Below, piece after piece: positions 8,788 through 16,943 of a stretch of 64,000 nt of DNA. How positions within the stretch are numbered: position 1 is the stretch's first letter; each line of letters begins with the position of its first letter. Position numbers and translations under genes: made by a program. The notes beneath the pieces were generated by a model, which was not told where the DNA came from, did not search any database, and worked only from the letters and a program-made list of their open reading frames with translations. Source of the DNA: Rufibacter roseolus (GTDB lineage: Bacteria > Bacteroidota > Bacteroidia > Cytophagales > Hymenobacteraceae); contig NZ_JAFMSU010000001.1 of assembly GCF_017916365.1 (NCBI RefSeq), positions 372,001-436,000 on the forward strand, given 5' to 3'.

Positions 8788-8877
8788 TGTCATCTTGGAA
8801 AGATCTTGTGGGCGAGCTAGACAAGCGCTTGAGTAAAGGCTATTACTGCTTGCTCACAAGATCCTTTCAGGATGACA
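8788..8877. repeat. Large imperfect inverted repeat (REP/MITE-like)
   Basis: The left arm, 8788-8816, begins TGTCATCTTGGAAAGATC. The right arm, 8851-8877, is its near reverse complement (CACAAGATCCTTTCAGGATG). The loop is about 34 bases. A third arm of the same family occurs near 31378-31409, so the element is dispersed. No transposase is near either place. Confidence 0.7.
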
Positions 8878-8950
8878 AGAGAGAGAGAGAAGAGCTTAGG
8901 GTAGATGAAGATGCTTCTGGTATTCGACAAGTCGATTTGACCTAATTATT

Positions 8951-8968
8951 CAAAAACAGCCTATAAAC
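8951..8968. repeat. Intergenic palindrome family, copy 5 (right half)
   Basis: Only the right half is clear: CAAAAACAGCCTATAAAC. It overlaps the outer edge of the terminator at 8965-9005. Confidence 0.4.
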
Positions 8969-9005
8969 AAAAAGGCCACTGCTTTACGCAGTGGCCTTTT
9001 TGTTT
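8965..9005. terminator. Bidirectional terminator between dgt and the thioredoxin gene
   Basis: An 18-bp perfect stem (8965-8982 with 8988-9005) encloses a 5-base loop. A-rich left and T-rich right flanks make it work on both strands, as expected between convergent genes. Confidence 0.85.
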
Positions 9006-9024
9006 ATCTACCTAATCTTCTCGG

Positions 9025-10932
9025 TTATTTCACGCTGGTCAACATCTCGGGGCGGAGAAGGTCAATCATCATGCTGATTTCCTGCACAGCTTTGTCACTG
9101 TTGCCGGAGAAACCCACACTTTTGAACCGGATGTTGCCGTTGGCGTCCAGGATGAATTTGGTGGGGATACCCTGGACTTTATAGGCATCTATCATCTTGT
9201 TTTCCTCGTCTAGCAGCACCTGGAACGAGTAATTCTTCTTGCTGATGAAATCTGAGGCGGTTTTCTTTTTGTCTTTCCCGCTCTCCCAGGAGTTCACAAA
9301 CACAAACGCCACTTTGCTGTTGTCTTTGAACTTGTTCACCGCCTGCTGCATGCTCGGGAAAGAGGATACGCAGGGGCCACACCAGGTTGCCCAGAAATCC
9401 ACCACTACGGTCTTTCCTTTGAGCGAGGCCAGGGACACGACATTGCCGCTGAGGTCGCGCAGTTCAAAGGCGGGCGCGGATTCCAGGATCATTTTCCGCT
9501 TCAGATCAGTGCGGAGCTTTTCTATGGCGGGAGCTTCCACTTTGGCCAGATAGGCTTCAAACCCGGAATCGGCGTTCTGCAGTTGGGTATAAATGTCTTT
9601 GAGGTAGCCTTTTACTTTGGCGGTGCCGTTGCCACTAGCCACCATCTCCTCCATGATTTTCTGGGCTTTGGCTTTGTTCCCGCCAGAGGCAAGGACCTCA
9701 GCATAACTCTCGGTGATATCGGGGCTGTTGCCGCGGGTGTACTTGTAGCCCTCCGCCAGGTATTTCTCGGCGGTGGCTTTATCGCCTTCTTTGAGGAGGA
9801 TGGCGCCGTAGGTATCGGCCACCTGGCCTAGGGTATATTCGCGGCTCTTCTGCCAGTCAGTGGCGGCATAGAGGTCTGGCTTAGGCTCAGTGGGTTGCTG
9901 AACTTCTTTTTGGGCCAGTTCATAGCCTTTCTGGGCCAGGGCTTTGGCTTTGGCCAGGTCTTCGCCTTTCTCATACAGACGCCAGGCCGCCGAGTTGTAC
10001 AAGGTGGAGGTAGCTACTACGGGGTATTTCGTTAACAAAGCATCGAACTCGGGCCAGTTGCCTGCCTCGGCGTATTCCAGCGCGATGCCGTTCAACAGAC
10101 TCGTAACACGCTCGTGGGTTGGGTACTCCTTCACGAAAGCCAGGGCCAGTTCTTTCTTTTTGGCGGGGTCTTCCGTGTTGTAATACTCCATCAGGCGCTG
10201 GATTTGCACAAACTCGCCGTTAGGCTCCAGGGCGCGGGCCTGCTGGGCGAAAGCCTCTACTTTGTCTTTCTTCTCTAGGCGGTTGTAGTAGTTGGCCAGG
10301 AAACCCAGTTCTTTGGCAGTGAGGTTGGGCTCTTTAGACAAGTCTTCCAGTTCCTGCAGCACTTTTTGTTTATACTCTTCCCCTTTGTAGGTAAAATGTT
10401 GGGCGTAGGTTCTGGTCTGGGTCATTTCCCGCTTTTGGGCCGGGTACAAGGCCGCTTCCTGGCTTAAAAGATCCAGCGCCTTAGGGCCATCGTTTTCAAT
10501 GCCCACCATGCCGCCCCACTCTGCGTAGGCCGCGGCCAGACCGTACATTGCACCTTGCACCGGCTGCTTTTTGGCAGTATAGAAGTAGAAGGGATAGCCT
10601 TTGCCATTGTTGCGGTCATAGGTCTCCTCTTCCCTGAAAAGCAGCACCGCGCCGTCTACCCCAGGTTCAGGCGTAAACCTGCCTTCCCAGCCGGCTTTGA
10701 CTTTCTTGAGTTCTATCTCATGCACCTTGGGTTTGTTCTGGTCATAGGCGTACACCAGTGCCGTAACACTAGCGGCTTTCTCCAGGACAGTACCAGCCGG
10801 GTTATAGGTGAATCGCACTTCCTGGCCTGCTTTGGGTTGCGCCTGTTTCAGGGTGAGGGAGCCAGTGGGGGTTTGGGCCTGAGCCAGCGGAAGCCAGCAC
10901 AAGACCAGCAGTAGCAGTAGTAGATTCTTCAT
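9025..10932 (-). CDS. TlpA-like thioredoxin-domain protein with repeat region
   Basis: The protein has 635 residues. It has a Sec signal peptide (MKNLLLLLLVLCWLPLAQAQ), an N-terminal beta-rich region, and a long helical middle part (about 150-450) that looks like TPR-type repeats (paired helices, EYAEAGNWPEF, AAWRLYEKGEDLAKAKALAQ). The C-terminal thioredoxin domain carries VVDFWATWCGPC with Cys518 and Cys521 and the cis-Pro loop QGIPTKFI. TlpA/ResA-type domains reduce or rearrange disulphides in the periplasm. The helical part could hold a client or partner. The CxxC pair is intact, so redox activity is likely; the substrate is unknown. It forms a single-gene unit ending at a bidirectional terminator. 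Confidence 0.85.
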   Translation of the reverse strand: MKNLLLLLLVLCWLPLAQAQTPTGSLTLKQAQPKAGQEVRFTYNPAGTVLEKAASVTALVYAYDQNKPKVHEIELKKVKAGWEGRFTPEPGVDGAVLLFREEETYDRNNGKGYPFYFYTAKKQPVQGAMYGLAAAYAEWGGMVGIENDGPKALDLLSQEAALYPAQKREMTQTRTYAQHFTYKGEEYKQKVLQELEDLSKEPNLTAKELGFLANYYNRLEKKDKVEAFAQQARALEPNGEFVQIQRLMEYYNTEDPAKKKELALAFVKEYPTHERVTSLLNGIALEYAEAGNWPEFDALLTKYPVVATSTLYNSAAWRLYEKGEDLAKAKALAQKGYELAQKEVQQPTEPKPDLYAATDWQKSREYTLGQVADTYGAILLKEGDKATAEKYLAEGYKYTRGNSPDITESYAEVLASGGNKAKAQKIMEEMVASGNGTAKVKGYLKDIYTQLQNADSGFEAYLAKVEAPAIEKLRTDLKRKMILESAPAFELRDLSGNVVSLASLKGKTVVVDFWATWCGPCVSSFPSMQQAVNKFKDNSKVAFVFVNSWESGKDKKKTASDFISKKNYSFQVLLDEENKMIDAYKVQGIPTKFILDANGNIRFKSVGFSGNSDKAVQEISMMIDLLRPEMLTSVK

Positions 10933-11127
10933 GATTGTACCGTTAAACCAAGTGAACTCATCTCCCTAGCGGGAACAACTAGGGTAAATATGAAGAAATA
11001 ACTGTACTTAACCTAGGCCAACCTGAGGTTTAACAAAGGTTTAACTTTCTGGTTTTTAACCCCAAAACGCACTTAACGGCACGCTTGCAGCACATAGCAG
11101 GGAGAAATCGGCTGGGGCTGAAGACTT

Positions 11128-11958
11128 TTAGAAGATGATGGTTTTGTTGTTGCTCACGAAAACCTTCTCGGCGAACACCAGTTTGAGGGCCTGCGCTAGC
11201 ACAGTCTTCTCCACATCGCGGCCCGATTGGGCCATGTCACGGGCATCCTGGGTATGGTTCACCTGGATCACGTTCTGGGCAATGATGGGCCCCTCGTCAA
11301 GGTCACTGTTCACGAAATGGGCCGTGGCGCCTATGATCTTCACGCCCCGCTCATAAGCTTGCCGGTACGGGTTGGCCCCAATGAAAGCGGGCAAGAACGA
11401 GTGGTGGATGTTGATGATGCGGTTGGGAAACTGGGCCACAAAACCGGGACTCAGGACTCGCATGTATTTGGCCAGCACCACGTATTCGGGGGCGTAAGCG
11501 GCAATGACGTTGCTCATCTCCTGGTCATGCTCCTCGCGGGTCTTATTTTCATGCGATACGTGGTGGAACGGAATCCCGAACCGTGACACAAGCGAATCCA
11601 GTTCAGTGTAATTGCCTATCACCGCCCTGATGTTCGCGTTCAGATCGCCGTACTCGTGGCGCAGCAGCAGGTCACCCAGGCAGTGGTGCTCTTTGGTAAC
11701 CAGGATCACGATGTCCTTTTTGCGCTCCGGCTCCAGTCGGATGTGGGCTTCGGGTGGCAGCTCGGCTCTGAGTTCGGCCACCAGCGCATCGGGTTGCACC
11801 TGGCCGGCCAGTTCAGCGCGCATAAAGAAATGGTTTTGCTGCCGGTCTACAAACTCATCGTTGCTGGTGATGTTGAGGTTGTTGCGGAAGACAATCTGCG
11901 TGATGGTGAAGATGAGGCCTTTGCGGTCTGGGCAGTCAATGAGCAGGAAATTAACCAT
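11128..11958 (-). CDS. purU: Formyltetrahydrofolate deformylase
   Basis: The enzyme has 276 residues and hydrolyses 10-formyl-tetrahydrofolate to formate and tetrahydrofolate, balancing the one-carbon pool and supplying formate for purine synthesis. An N-terminal ACT domain (about 1-80: LLIDCPDRKGLIFTITQ) is followed by the formyltransferase fold. The active-site segment INIHHSFLPAFIGANPYRQA and the distal Asp in SDLDEGPIIAQ are present. The length is usual for PurU. Start: ATG 11956-11958. A palindrome copy lies 26 bases upstream. The gene stands alone. Confidence 0.95.
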   Translation of the reverse strand: MVNFLLIDCPDRKGLIFTITQIVFRNNLNITSNDEFVDRQQNHFFMRAELAGQVQPDALVAELRAELPPEAHIRLEPERKKDIVILVTKEHHCLGDLLLRHEYGDLNANIRAVIGNYTELDSLVSRFGIPFHHVSHENKTREEHDQEMSNVIAAYAPEYVVLAKYMRVLSPGFVAQFPNRIINIHHSFLPAFIGANPYRQAYERGVKIIGATAHFVNSDLDEGPIIAQNVIQVNHTQDARDMAQSGRDVEKTVLAQALKLVFAEKVFVSNNKTIIF

Positions 11959-11983
11959 GGGCTGAGAATTGGCAGGCAGGTTG

Positions 11984-12018
11984 TTCTAAGGCGATTTTTC
12001 AGAAAACAGCCTTAAAAG
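11984..12018. repeat. Intergenic palindrome family, copy 6
   Basis: The left half is TTCTAAGGCGATTTTTC and the right half AAAACAGCCTTAAAAG, centre AG. It lies between two same-strand genes, 36 bases past the end of the DUF2939 gene. Confidence 0.55.
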
Positions 12019-12054
12019 GAAAAAGAGATAAGAAAAGGATTTACACTCTTGGGG

Positions 12055-12729
12055 TTACAGGCGCAGTTTCATCTGGGGCAGGTTCTTGAACTGTTTGAAC
12101 GTCTCCAGCAGGCCCAACTGCTTCATCACCACGCCGGCGTTGGGCAGACCCACCACCTGCCAGTACCCGTCGCGGTCGCGCATCTTCACCTCCACAATCA
12201 CGGGGTTGGGTTGGGAAGGCACGCGCAGGTCAAGGCCCACCACGGCTACGGTATCGGTGCGGTTCACGTAGGAAATACCTTCCAGCCGGCCGTTAGACAG
12301 CGGGTTTTCCTTCAGAAGCTTCTGGATGGGAAGTACCGCCTGCAGCTGCTGCCACTCTTCCTCGGTTACGGTAGCGGGCCTGCCATCAAGGCCTTTCCGG
12401 TGGGCCACGTACTCCTCAATCCCGCCCCGGAGGGTCTGCAGTACTTCTTCTTTTTTAGAGGCCATGGCCATGCCCAGCGCCATCGCGGCCAGGGCCTGTT
12501 CTTTCTGGGGCAGCTCGGCCATGCCGGCCTGCACGGCTTGGTCTAGGAAACTGGCGGTGGTGCGGTCCACGTCCACGTATTTCTCCAGCGCCGCCAAATC
12601 GCGGTTGTCTACCGCTTTCTTTATCTGGTACAGGGAAAACTCGGGGCCTTGGGCGTAGCGTTTGTAGAGCCAGTAACCAACGGCGCTCACCAACACCAGA
12701 ATGGAGAGCCAAACCATGATTTTCTTCAT
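12055..12729 (-). CDS. DUF2939-like membrane-anchored protein
   Basis: The protein has 224 residues. A single N-terminal membrane segment (about 5-20, VWLSILVLVSAVGYWLY) is followed by a soluble region with YQIKKAVDNRDLAALEKYVD, the start typical of DUF2939 proteins, where a helical segment senses or packs near the membrane. The rest is alpha/beta with no catalytic motif seen. The function of the family is unknown. The gene is monocistronic: downstream lies palindrome copy 6, upstream a 237-base gap with copy 7. Confidence 0.7.
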   Translation of the reverse strand: MKKIMVWLSILVLVSAVGYWLYKRYAQGPEFSLYQIKKAVDNRDLAALEKYVDVDRTTASFLDQAVQAGMAELPQKEQALAAMALGMAMASKKEEVLQTLRGGIEEYVAHRKGLDGRPATVTEEEWQQLQAVLPIQKLLKENPLSNGRLEGISYVNRTDTVAVVGLDLRVPSQPNPVIVEVKMRDRDGYWQVVGLPNAGVVMKQLGLLETFKQFKNLPQMKLRL

Positions 12730-12879
12730 AGCATTATGTTCAGTCTGAATAGAAACCCTTTTTTTACGTAAAACCCAAGCGTTCGCCGTCGCAGCATGCC
12801 CTACGCCGCAAATTTTTCTTCCTCTGTTTTCCTGGGCTTTATGAAGATAGCACTTCCGGGTAAAGCGCCAAAAGAAAAC

Positions 12880-12933
12880 CGCCGATCCGTTTTACGCCAG
12901 TTTTCTAAAAATCAGGCGTAGAACGGATCGGCG
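12880..12933. repeat. Intergenic palindrome family, copy 7, with extended arms
   Basis: The inner halves are GTTTTACGCCAGTTTTC (12889-12905) and AAAAATCAGGCGTAGAAC (12907-12924). The outer arms CGCCGATCC and GGATCGGCG pair perfectly. Relative to the family consensus the GGGC/GCCC pair is changed to CGCC/GGCG on both sides, a compensating change. It probably serves as the terminator of the ZIP gene, which ends at 12967. Confidence 0.65.
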
Positions 12934-12966
12934 TTGTGCTTCTCTTAAGAATTACCGGCCGGATCT

Positions 12967-13749
12967 CTACAGCATGCCCGCTCCTATGGCGATCAAGGCC
13001 CCGGCGATGGTGGCCAGCAGTTTGCCGCGGTTGAACCTATGCTCTGGGCTGGTCTCAAACAGGATGGTGGTGGAAATATGCAGGAAGTTCCCCACCACCA
13101 AGCCCGAGAGCACGGTATAGGCTTCGCCGGAAAGCAGTTTCTCCAGAGCCACGTAATTGCTGAACAGCAAGCCCAACGGCGAGGCCACGGCAAACAACAG
13201 CAGATACATGAACGCCTTTTTGAAACTGTGCAGCTGCGCCACCAACACCGACATCAGGGCAATAGCCGCCGGGATGTGGTGCAGCGCAATGCCAGCCAGG
13301 ATGTGGTAGAAGTTGTCACTTACGTGGGCGTGGCTGTGCAGGTGCTCATGCGCCTGTTGGGCGGCCATGCGGCTCTGCACCATCACGCTGCCCTCCAGAA
13401 AGGAGTGGATGATGAGCGAAGTAAGTAACAGCACCGGCACCGTGCCGTGGTTATGGTGCCCGTTCCCCTGCGGATGCGCATGGATGTGACCGTGCTCCAC
13501 GCCGTGTGAGAACACCTCCAACACCAACTGCAGAAAGAAACCAGCCAGAATGTAGAACCCCACGCGGTGCGGGTCCTGGGTGCTGAGCAGGACATCGGGG
13601 AGAATGTGCAGGATGGTGAGCGCAAACAGGTACGCCCCGCTGAACGCCAGCAACAGCTTAAGCCAGCGCTGGTTGTCCTGGGGCAGGAAGCGCACAAGCC
13701 AGCCGGCGAGCAAAACAGTAAAGAATAGAACGGAGACCGCTACTACCAT
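12967..13749 (-). CDS. ZIP-family metal transporter
   Basis: The protein has 260 residues and seven to eight predicted membrane segments. A His-rich loop near residues 85-105 (SHGVEHGHIHAHPQGNGHH) and a second one around 130-145 (QQAHEHLHSHAHV) are typical metal-binding loops. The transport helices carry IIHSFLEGSVM and HHIPAAIALMSVL, which correspond to the conserved HxxxEG and HHxPxxxA sites of ZIP proteins. It should import Zn2+ or another divalent metal across the inner membrane. It starts just 2 bases after the upstream methyltransferase gene ends, so the two are co-transcribed. A small metal-binding lipoprotein lies upstream. Confidence 0.85.
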   Translation of the reverse strand: MVVAVSVLFFTVLLAGWLVRFLPQDNQRWLKLLLAFSGAYLFALTILHILPDVLLSTQDPHRVGFYILAGFFLQLVLEVFSHGVEHGHIHAHPQGNGHHNHGTVPVLLLTSLIIHSFLEGSVMVQSRMAAQQAHEHLHSHAHVSDNFYHILAGIALHHIPAAIALMSVLVAQLHSFKKAFMYLLLFAVASPLGLLFSNYVALEKLLSGEAYTVLSGLVVGNFLHISTTILFETSPEHRFNRGKLLATIAGALIAIGAGML

Positions 13750-13751
13750 GG

Positions 13752-14489
13752 TTATTTCTTCAGGATGAAAATCATACGTTCGCTCTTCTCCGGATCATAC
13801 GGCCCCAGGTGATAATCCCCGAACACGTCTGCCAACCGGAGCTGGGCCATCTGGAAGTACTCCAGAAACTCCTGGTACTGGAGCGCCCGTACTCTTTCTA
13901 TAAATTCATGTGACTGGCCCTGGTCCTCAAACTTAATGGTCTTGATGATAAAGCCAGCCTCTACTCTACGGGTGATATGGAACACAATGCCGCCTACCTC
14001 CTTCGTCTCCCTGGCCACCAACCGGTTGATCACCCGCGGCGTATTCATGAAATCAATGATGAACTTGCCCCTGGGTTTGAGTGAGGCCGTGCTGGCCCTG
14101 AGCGCGATCACGTTCTCATAATCGGCGGCAAAATACCCAAAGCTGGTGAACAGGTTGAAGATGAAATCAAACGCCTCGGGTTTGAACACCTCGCGCATAT
14201 CATGCACATAGAAGTGGAGCTTCTCGTTCTCAAACTGCCTGGCATAGGCAATGCTGCGCTCAGAGAGGTCCAGCCCGGTCACCGTATAGCCTTTCTGGTT
14301 GAGGTAGACCGAGTGCCTTCCCTTGCCGCAAGCCAGGTCCATGAGCTGACAAGTGGGCTTGGGCCGAAGATGCCGCAGGAGGTTGTCCAGGAAGTCTTGG
14401 GCCTCGCGGGCATCGCGGTTCTTGTACAGGAGATGGTAATACGGAGAATCAAACCAGGTGTGAAACCAGTCTTCCGGGTGCTGTATCAT
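13752..14489 (-). CDS. Class I SAM-dependent methyltransferase
   Basis: The protein has 245 residues. Motif I reads LMDLACGKGRHSVYLNQKGY near residue 47, followed by TGLDLSERSIAYAR and the acidic motif FDFIFNLFTSFGYF. This is the Rossmann-type methyltransferase core; the N-terminus DWFHTWFDSPYYHLLYKNRD is typical of a conserved Bacteroidota subgroup. The substrate is unknown, probably a small molecule. It is the first gene of a two-gene unit with the ZIP transporter (2-base gap), but a functional link to metal uptake cannot be inferred from spacing alone. Confidence 0.85.
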   Translation of the reverse strand: MIQHPEDWFHTWFDSPYYHLLYKNRDAREAQDFLDNLLRHLRPKPTCQLMDLACGKGRHSVYLNQKGYTVTGLDLSERSIAYARQFENEKLHFYVHDMREVFKPEAFDFIFNLFTSFGYFAADYENVIALRASTASLKPRGKFIIDFMNTPRVINRLVARETKEVGGIVFHITRRVEAGFIIKTIKFEDQGQSHEFIERVRALQYQEFLEYFQMAQLRLADVFGDYHLGPYDPEKSERMIFILKK

Positions 14490-14537
14490 GCGGGTGCGGG
14501 GAAAAAAGCGGGCAGCACGTAGCTACAGGCCCAGGGC

Positions 14538-14822
14538 TTACAAGGTAGCGGTGCTGTCTGCCGAGGCCTGGTAGGCAGGGTTCTTCTCCAGGTCCATGTT
14601 GCACACCGGGCATTTGCCGGGCTCCATGCTGGCGCTGCCTTCACACTCCATGGGGCAGAGATAAGCCAGCTGCTGGCCTTGGGCAGCGGTGCTTTCTACG
14701 GCAGTGCCTTGCTGCGCGTCAGTAGTTGCGGCGGGTTCCTCCGTTTTGGGGGAGCCGTTGCAGGAAGAAACAGAAGCCAGGGTACCCAGCAAAAGGGCCC
14801 AGGCAAGGAAAGTCTTTCTCAT
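14538..14822 (-). CDS. Small lipoprotein with heavy-metal-binding domain
   Basis: The protein has 94 residues. The lipoprotein signal peptide ends in ASVSSCNGS, and a short Ala/Thr/Gln linker follows. The C-terminal motif YLCPMECEGSASMEPGKCPV, continuing CNMDLEKNP, is the heavy-metal-binding domain found in copper/zinc efflux lipoproteins (YxCPM plus GxCPxCxMxL). It probably binds Cu or Zn in the periplasm. It lies upstream of a ZIP transporter, which fits a metal-handling neighbourhood, though palindrome copy 8 separates it from the gene on its other side. Confidence 0.85.
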   Translation of the reverse strand: MRKTFLAWALLLGTLASVSSCNGSPKTEEPAATTDAQQGTAVESTAAQGQQLAYLCPMECEGSASMEPGKCPVCNMDLEKNPAYQASADSTATL

Positions 14823-14841
14823 AGAAATCAGAAGGTACGCC

Positions 14842-14891
14842 GAAGCCCGTTTTTGGTCTGTTTTGGGGAAAACAAGCCAAAAACGGGCTTC
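14842..14891. repeat. Intergenic palindrome family, copy 8, with extended arms
   Basis: The inner halves are GTTTTTGGTCTGTTTTG and GGAAAACAAGCCAAAAAC. The outer arms GAAGCCC (14842-14848) and GGGCTTC (14885-14891) pair perfectly. It lies 14 bases past the end of the next upstream minus-strand gene and likely terminates it. Confidence 0.65.
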
Positions 14892-14904
14892 TAGCTAAGG
14901 TTGA

Positions 14905-15216
14905 TTATTCGTGCAGGTCTTTTGCTTCGTTGTTTTCTACCGCGTTCTGCTGATTGCTTTTCTGGGTAGGAAGCGTGCCTTTCTGGGCACCTGGTTTGGT
15001 CTGGTTTTCGTGCTCGTCGTGGTTGATCAGGATATCTTCCCGGGTTTCCTCATCGTTGCGGGCGTTGTCAATGTTGGCGGTGTTGTTGCGCATTCCGGGA
15101 GGAACGCTGTCATCAGAAACTTTAACCTCAGGACGCAGGTCAGAAGGTTGGCTGCTGCAAGAAGCCAGCAAAAGCGCACCGGCCACGGCGAATACGGAAA
15201 GGGTATTTTTTATCAT
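14905..15216 (-). CDS. Small hydrophilic lipoprotein, function unknown
   Basis: The protein has 103 residues. The signal MIKNTLSVFAVAGALLLASC has a clear lipobox (LLASC). The mature part is hydrophilic and rich in Asn, Asp, Glu and Lys (NNTANIDNARNDEETRED), with no predicted fold or cysteine beyond the anchor. It is probably a disordered, envelope-tethered peptide. I do not recognise a family. It sits between the YcxB-like gene and the metal-binding lipoprotein, each with its own gap. Confidence 0.65.
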   Translation of the reverse strand: MIKNTLSVFAVAGALLLASCSSQPSDLRPEVKVSDDSVPPGMRNNTANIDNARNDEETREDILINHDEHENQTKPGAQKGTLPTQKSNQQNAVENNEAKDLHE

Positions 15217-15261
15217 CTTTAGGAAATTTAGGTCGTAAACGGGTTATCTGGTTTTAGACGC

Positions 15262-15861
15262 TTACGCGGGAATAAAGTTTTTGCGGCGCAACAGGCTTTC
15301 CATGAGCTTGATGTCATTGGGGCTGTTGAAAATCTTGAACGGCAGGTGCAGGAACACCGGCACGTTGAAATTCTTGGCTACCCAGCCTTTCCAGCCGGTA
15401 GGCAGCTGGTCGGCGGCAGGGCCTTTGAGGTACATCTGGTAGGCATCTTTGGTTTGCACCACGCGGTCAATCATTTCCCACTGCAGGGCCATGCCTTCCT
15501 TGTCATTGCGTTTCATCAAAATCTGGCGCTGGTCAATCTCAAACATCACCCGCTCAAACAGCACGTTGCTTTGCTCCATCTGGGTCACACCCATTACCTG
15601 CGCAGAACGCACCAGGATGTAGAGTACCGTCATGATCACGGCACCCGCAACCCACCACCATGAGAAGGCGAAAACGGCCGGCAAAGAGAACAGCACCAGC
15701 GGAATAAGTGCCCGCCACCATTCTTTTCTCCATACCTGCACCAGCGCCATCTTGGCGTAATCATTCTTGTCTAACTGATTTTTCTTTGTGCGGATGGCCA
15801 GGGGGTTGAAAGGCTGCTGCTGTTGTACCCGCTGTCCGCCGCGTTGATTTGGTTGTTGCAT
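15262..15861 (-). CDS. YcxB-like membrane protein
   Basis: The protein has 199 residues. A Gln/Asn-rich N-terminus (NQRGGQRVQQQQPF) precedes two membrane helices around residues 50-90 (LIPLVLFSLPAVFAFSWWWV). The C-terminal soluble domain (about 95-195) reads VMFEIDQRQILMKRNDKEGM, then WEMIDRVVQTKDAYQMYLKG, and ends near PFKIFNSPNDIKLMESLLRR, which resembles the YcxB-like domain. The biochemical role of the family is unknown. It is a single gene. Confidence 0.65.
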   Translation of the reverse strand: MQQPNQRGGQRVQQQQPFNPLAIRTKKNQLDKNDYAKMALVQVWRKEWWRALIPLVLFSLPAVFAFSWWWVAGAVIMTVLYILVRSAQVMGVTQMEQSNVLFERVMFEIDQRQILMKRNDKEGMALQWEMIDRVVQTKDAYQMYLKGPAADQLPTGWKGWVAKNFNVPVFLHLPFKIFNSPNDIKLMESLLRRKNFIPA

Positions 15862-16005
15862 AATTCTCTGGTATCACGTAGCAAGTATCATGTATCATGA
15901 TGTTCCACCTGCCAACCTGCTGCTTCCTACGCTTCTACCGTTATTGGTTTAATTATTCTCTTTTACTCTTTTCAAATCGTGCTATTTGCTACACGATACT
16001 TGCTT
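15862..16005. repeat. Inverted short repeat in the gap between YcxB-like gene and nadC
   Basis: The segment TAGCAAGTATCATGTATC (about 15878-15895) and the facing segment near 15985-16008 (TACACGATACTTGCTTCTAC) are imperfect inverted copies about 100 bases apart. A related word recurs at about 31448-31472. Their role is unknown. Confidence 0.4.
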
Positions 16006-16866
16006 CTACTTAAATGCCTTCAGACTCAGGTCCAGGCTGCGATTAGAGTGCGTTAAGGCGCCCACCGAGATGTAATTTACGCCCGTCTCGGCCACGGCTC
16101 TGATAGTTTCCTCCGTGATCCCGCCTGAGGCCTCGGTCTCAAAGCGGCCACCGATGAGTTCCACCGCTTCGCGCAGCAAAGATACTTCAAAGTTGTCCAG
16201 CATGATGCGGTCAATACCGCCGGTCTCCAGCGCCTGCCGCACCTCGGCCAGGTTACGGGTCTCCACTTCAATCTTCAACGGCTTACCCAGTTTCTCCAGG
16301 TAGCGGTGGGTGGCTTCAATGGCTTGTTTGATGCCCCCAGCATAGTCTACGTGGTTGTCCTTGAGCATGATCATGTCAAAGAGGCCAAATCGGTGGTTGA
16401 GGCCGCCGCCAATCAAAACCGCCCACTTTTCCATCATCCTGAAGTTAGGCGTGGTCTTGCGGGTGTCCAGCAATTTAGCGCCGGTGCCCTCAATCAGCTT
16501 GGCCAGGCTCTGCGTGTAAGTGGCAATACCGCTCATGCGCTGCATGCAGTTCAGGACCAGACGCTCGGCAGTTAAGATGGACTGGGCTTTGCCGTGCACG
16601 GTGAAGGCTACGTCACCATGGTTGATTTGGGCCCCGTCTTGTAAAAACACCTCCAAACGGAGCGTGGGGTCTACCTCATGGAAAATCTTCCAGGCCAGTT
16701 CCACCCCGGCCAGCACACCGCGGTCTTTCACCAGGAGCTTGGCCTGGTTCTGGGCACTCTCGGGAATGGAGGCCAATGACGAGTGGTCGCCATCGGCTAC
16801 GTCTTCCTGCAGGGCCTGCCGGATAAATGCCCTAATGCCTTCTTGGGTAAGGTAGGATGCTTTCAC
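16006..16866 (-). CDS. nadC: Nicotinate-nucleotide pyrophosphorylase (quinolinate phosphoribosyltransferase)
   Basis: The enzyme has 286 residues and converts quinolinate and PRPP to nicotinate mononucleotide, CO2 and PPi in de novo NAD synthesis. The QPRTase pattern is clear: EDVADGDHSSLASIP, RLVLNCMQRMSGIATYTQ, the DTRKTTPNFR substrate loop, LIGGGLNHRFGLFDMIMLKD and IEVETRNLAEVRQALE, then IMLDNF and ASGGI near the end. The start is GTG 16864-16866. It follows the DUF4783 gene, but a terminator lies between them. nadA and nadB are not in the window. Confidence 0.96.
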   Translation of the reverse strand: MKASYLTQEGIRAFIRQALQEDVADGDHSSLASIPESAQNQAKLLVKDRGVLAGVELAWKIFHEVDPTLRLEVFLQDGAQINHGDVAFTVHGKAQSILTAERLVLNCMQRMSGIATYTQSLAKLIEGTGAKLLDTRKTTPNFRMMEKWAVLIGGGLNHRFGLFDMIMLKDNHVDYAGGIKQAIEATHRYLEKLGKPLKIEVETRNLAEVRQALETGGIDRIMLDNFEVSLLREAVELIGGRFETEASGGITEETIRAVAETGVNYISVGALTHSNRSLDLSLKAFK

Positions 16867-16880
16867 GGTGCAAAAATAAA

Positions 16881-16908
16881 AAAAGGCACCGAACTATCGG
16901 TGCCTTTT
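16881..16908 (-). terminator. Hairpin terminator between DUF4783 gene and nadC
   Basis: AAAAGGCACCGA (16881-16892) pairs with TCGGTGCCTTTT (16897-16908) around a 4-base loop. Reading leftward, it follows the DUF4783 gene by 35 bases and ends 15 bases before the nadC start, so the nadC promoter would have to overlap it. Confidence 0.75.
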
Positions 16909-16943
16909 CTATGGATTGTCCTGTTAGGGGCAATTATATTCTG

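Larger units (their letters stand above)
8712..9024. other. Intergenic region with repeats between dgt and a thioredoxin gene
   Basis: These 313 bases between convergent genes contain a near-tandem word run (TTGTTGATTGCTGATTGTTG, 8715-8734, and continuing to about 8742), a large inverted repeat at 8788-8877, a GA-rich stretch, half of the palindrome family and a bidirectional terminator. No convincing gene is present; a 71-codon frame over the repeat is not protein-like. Confidence 0.6.

Noticed and set aside
8788-8877. Inverted repeat read as an insertion-sequence end
   Set aside because: No transposase or remnant lies within reach, and the arms face each other over only 34 bases, so it is a small REP/MITE-like element.
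8730-8945. 71-codon frame over the inverted repeat
   Set aside because: It is made of repeat arms and a GA-rich stretch; a protein is unlikely.
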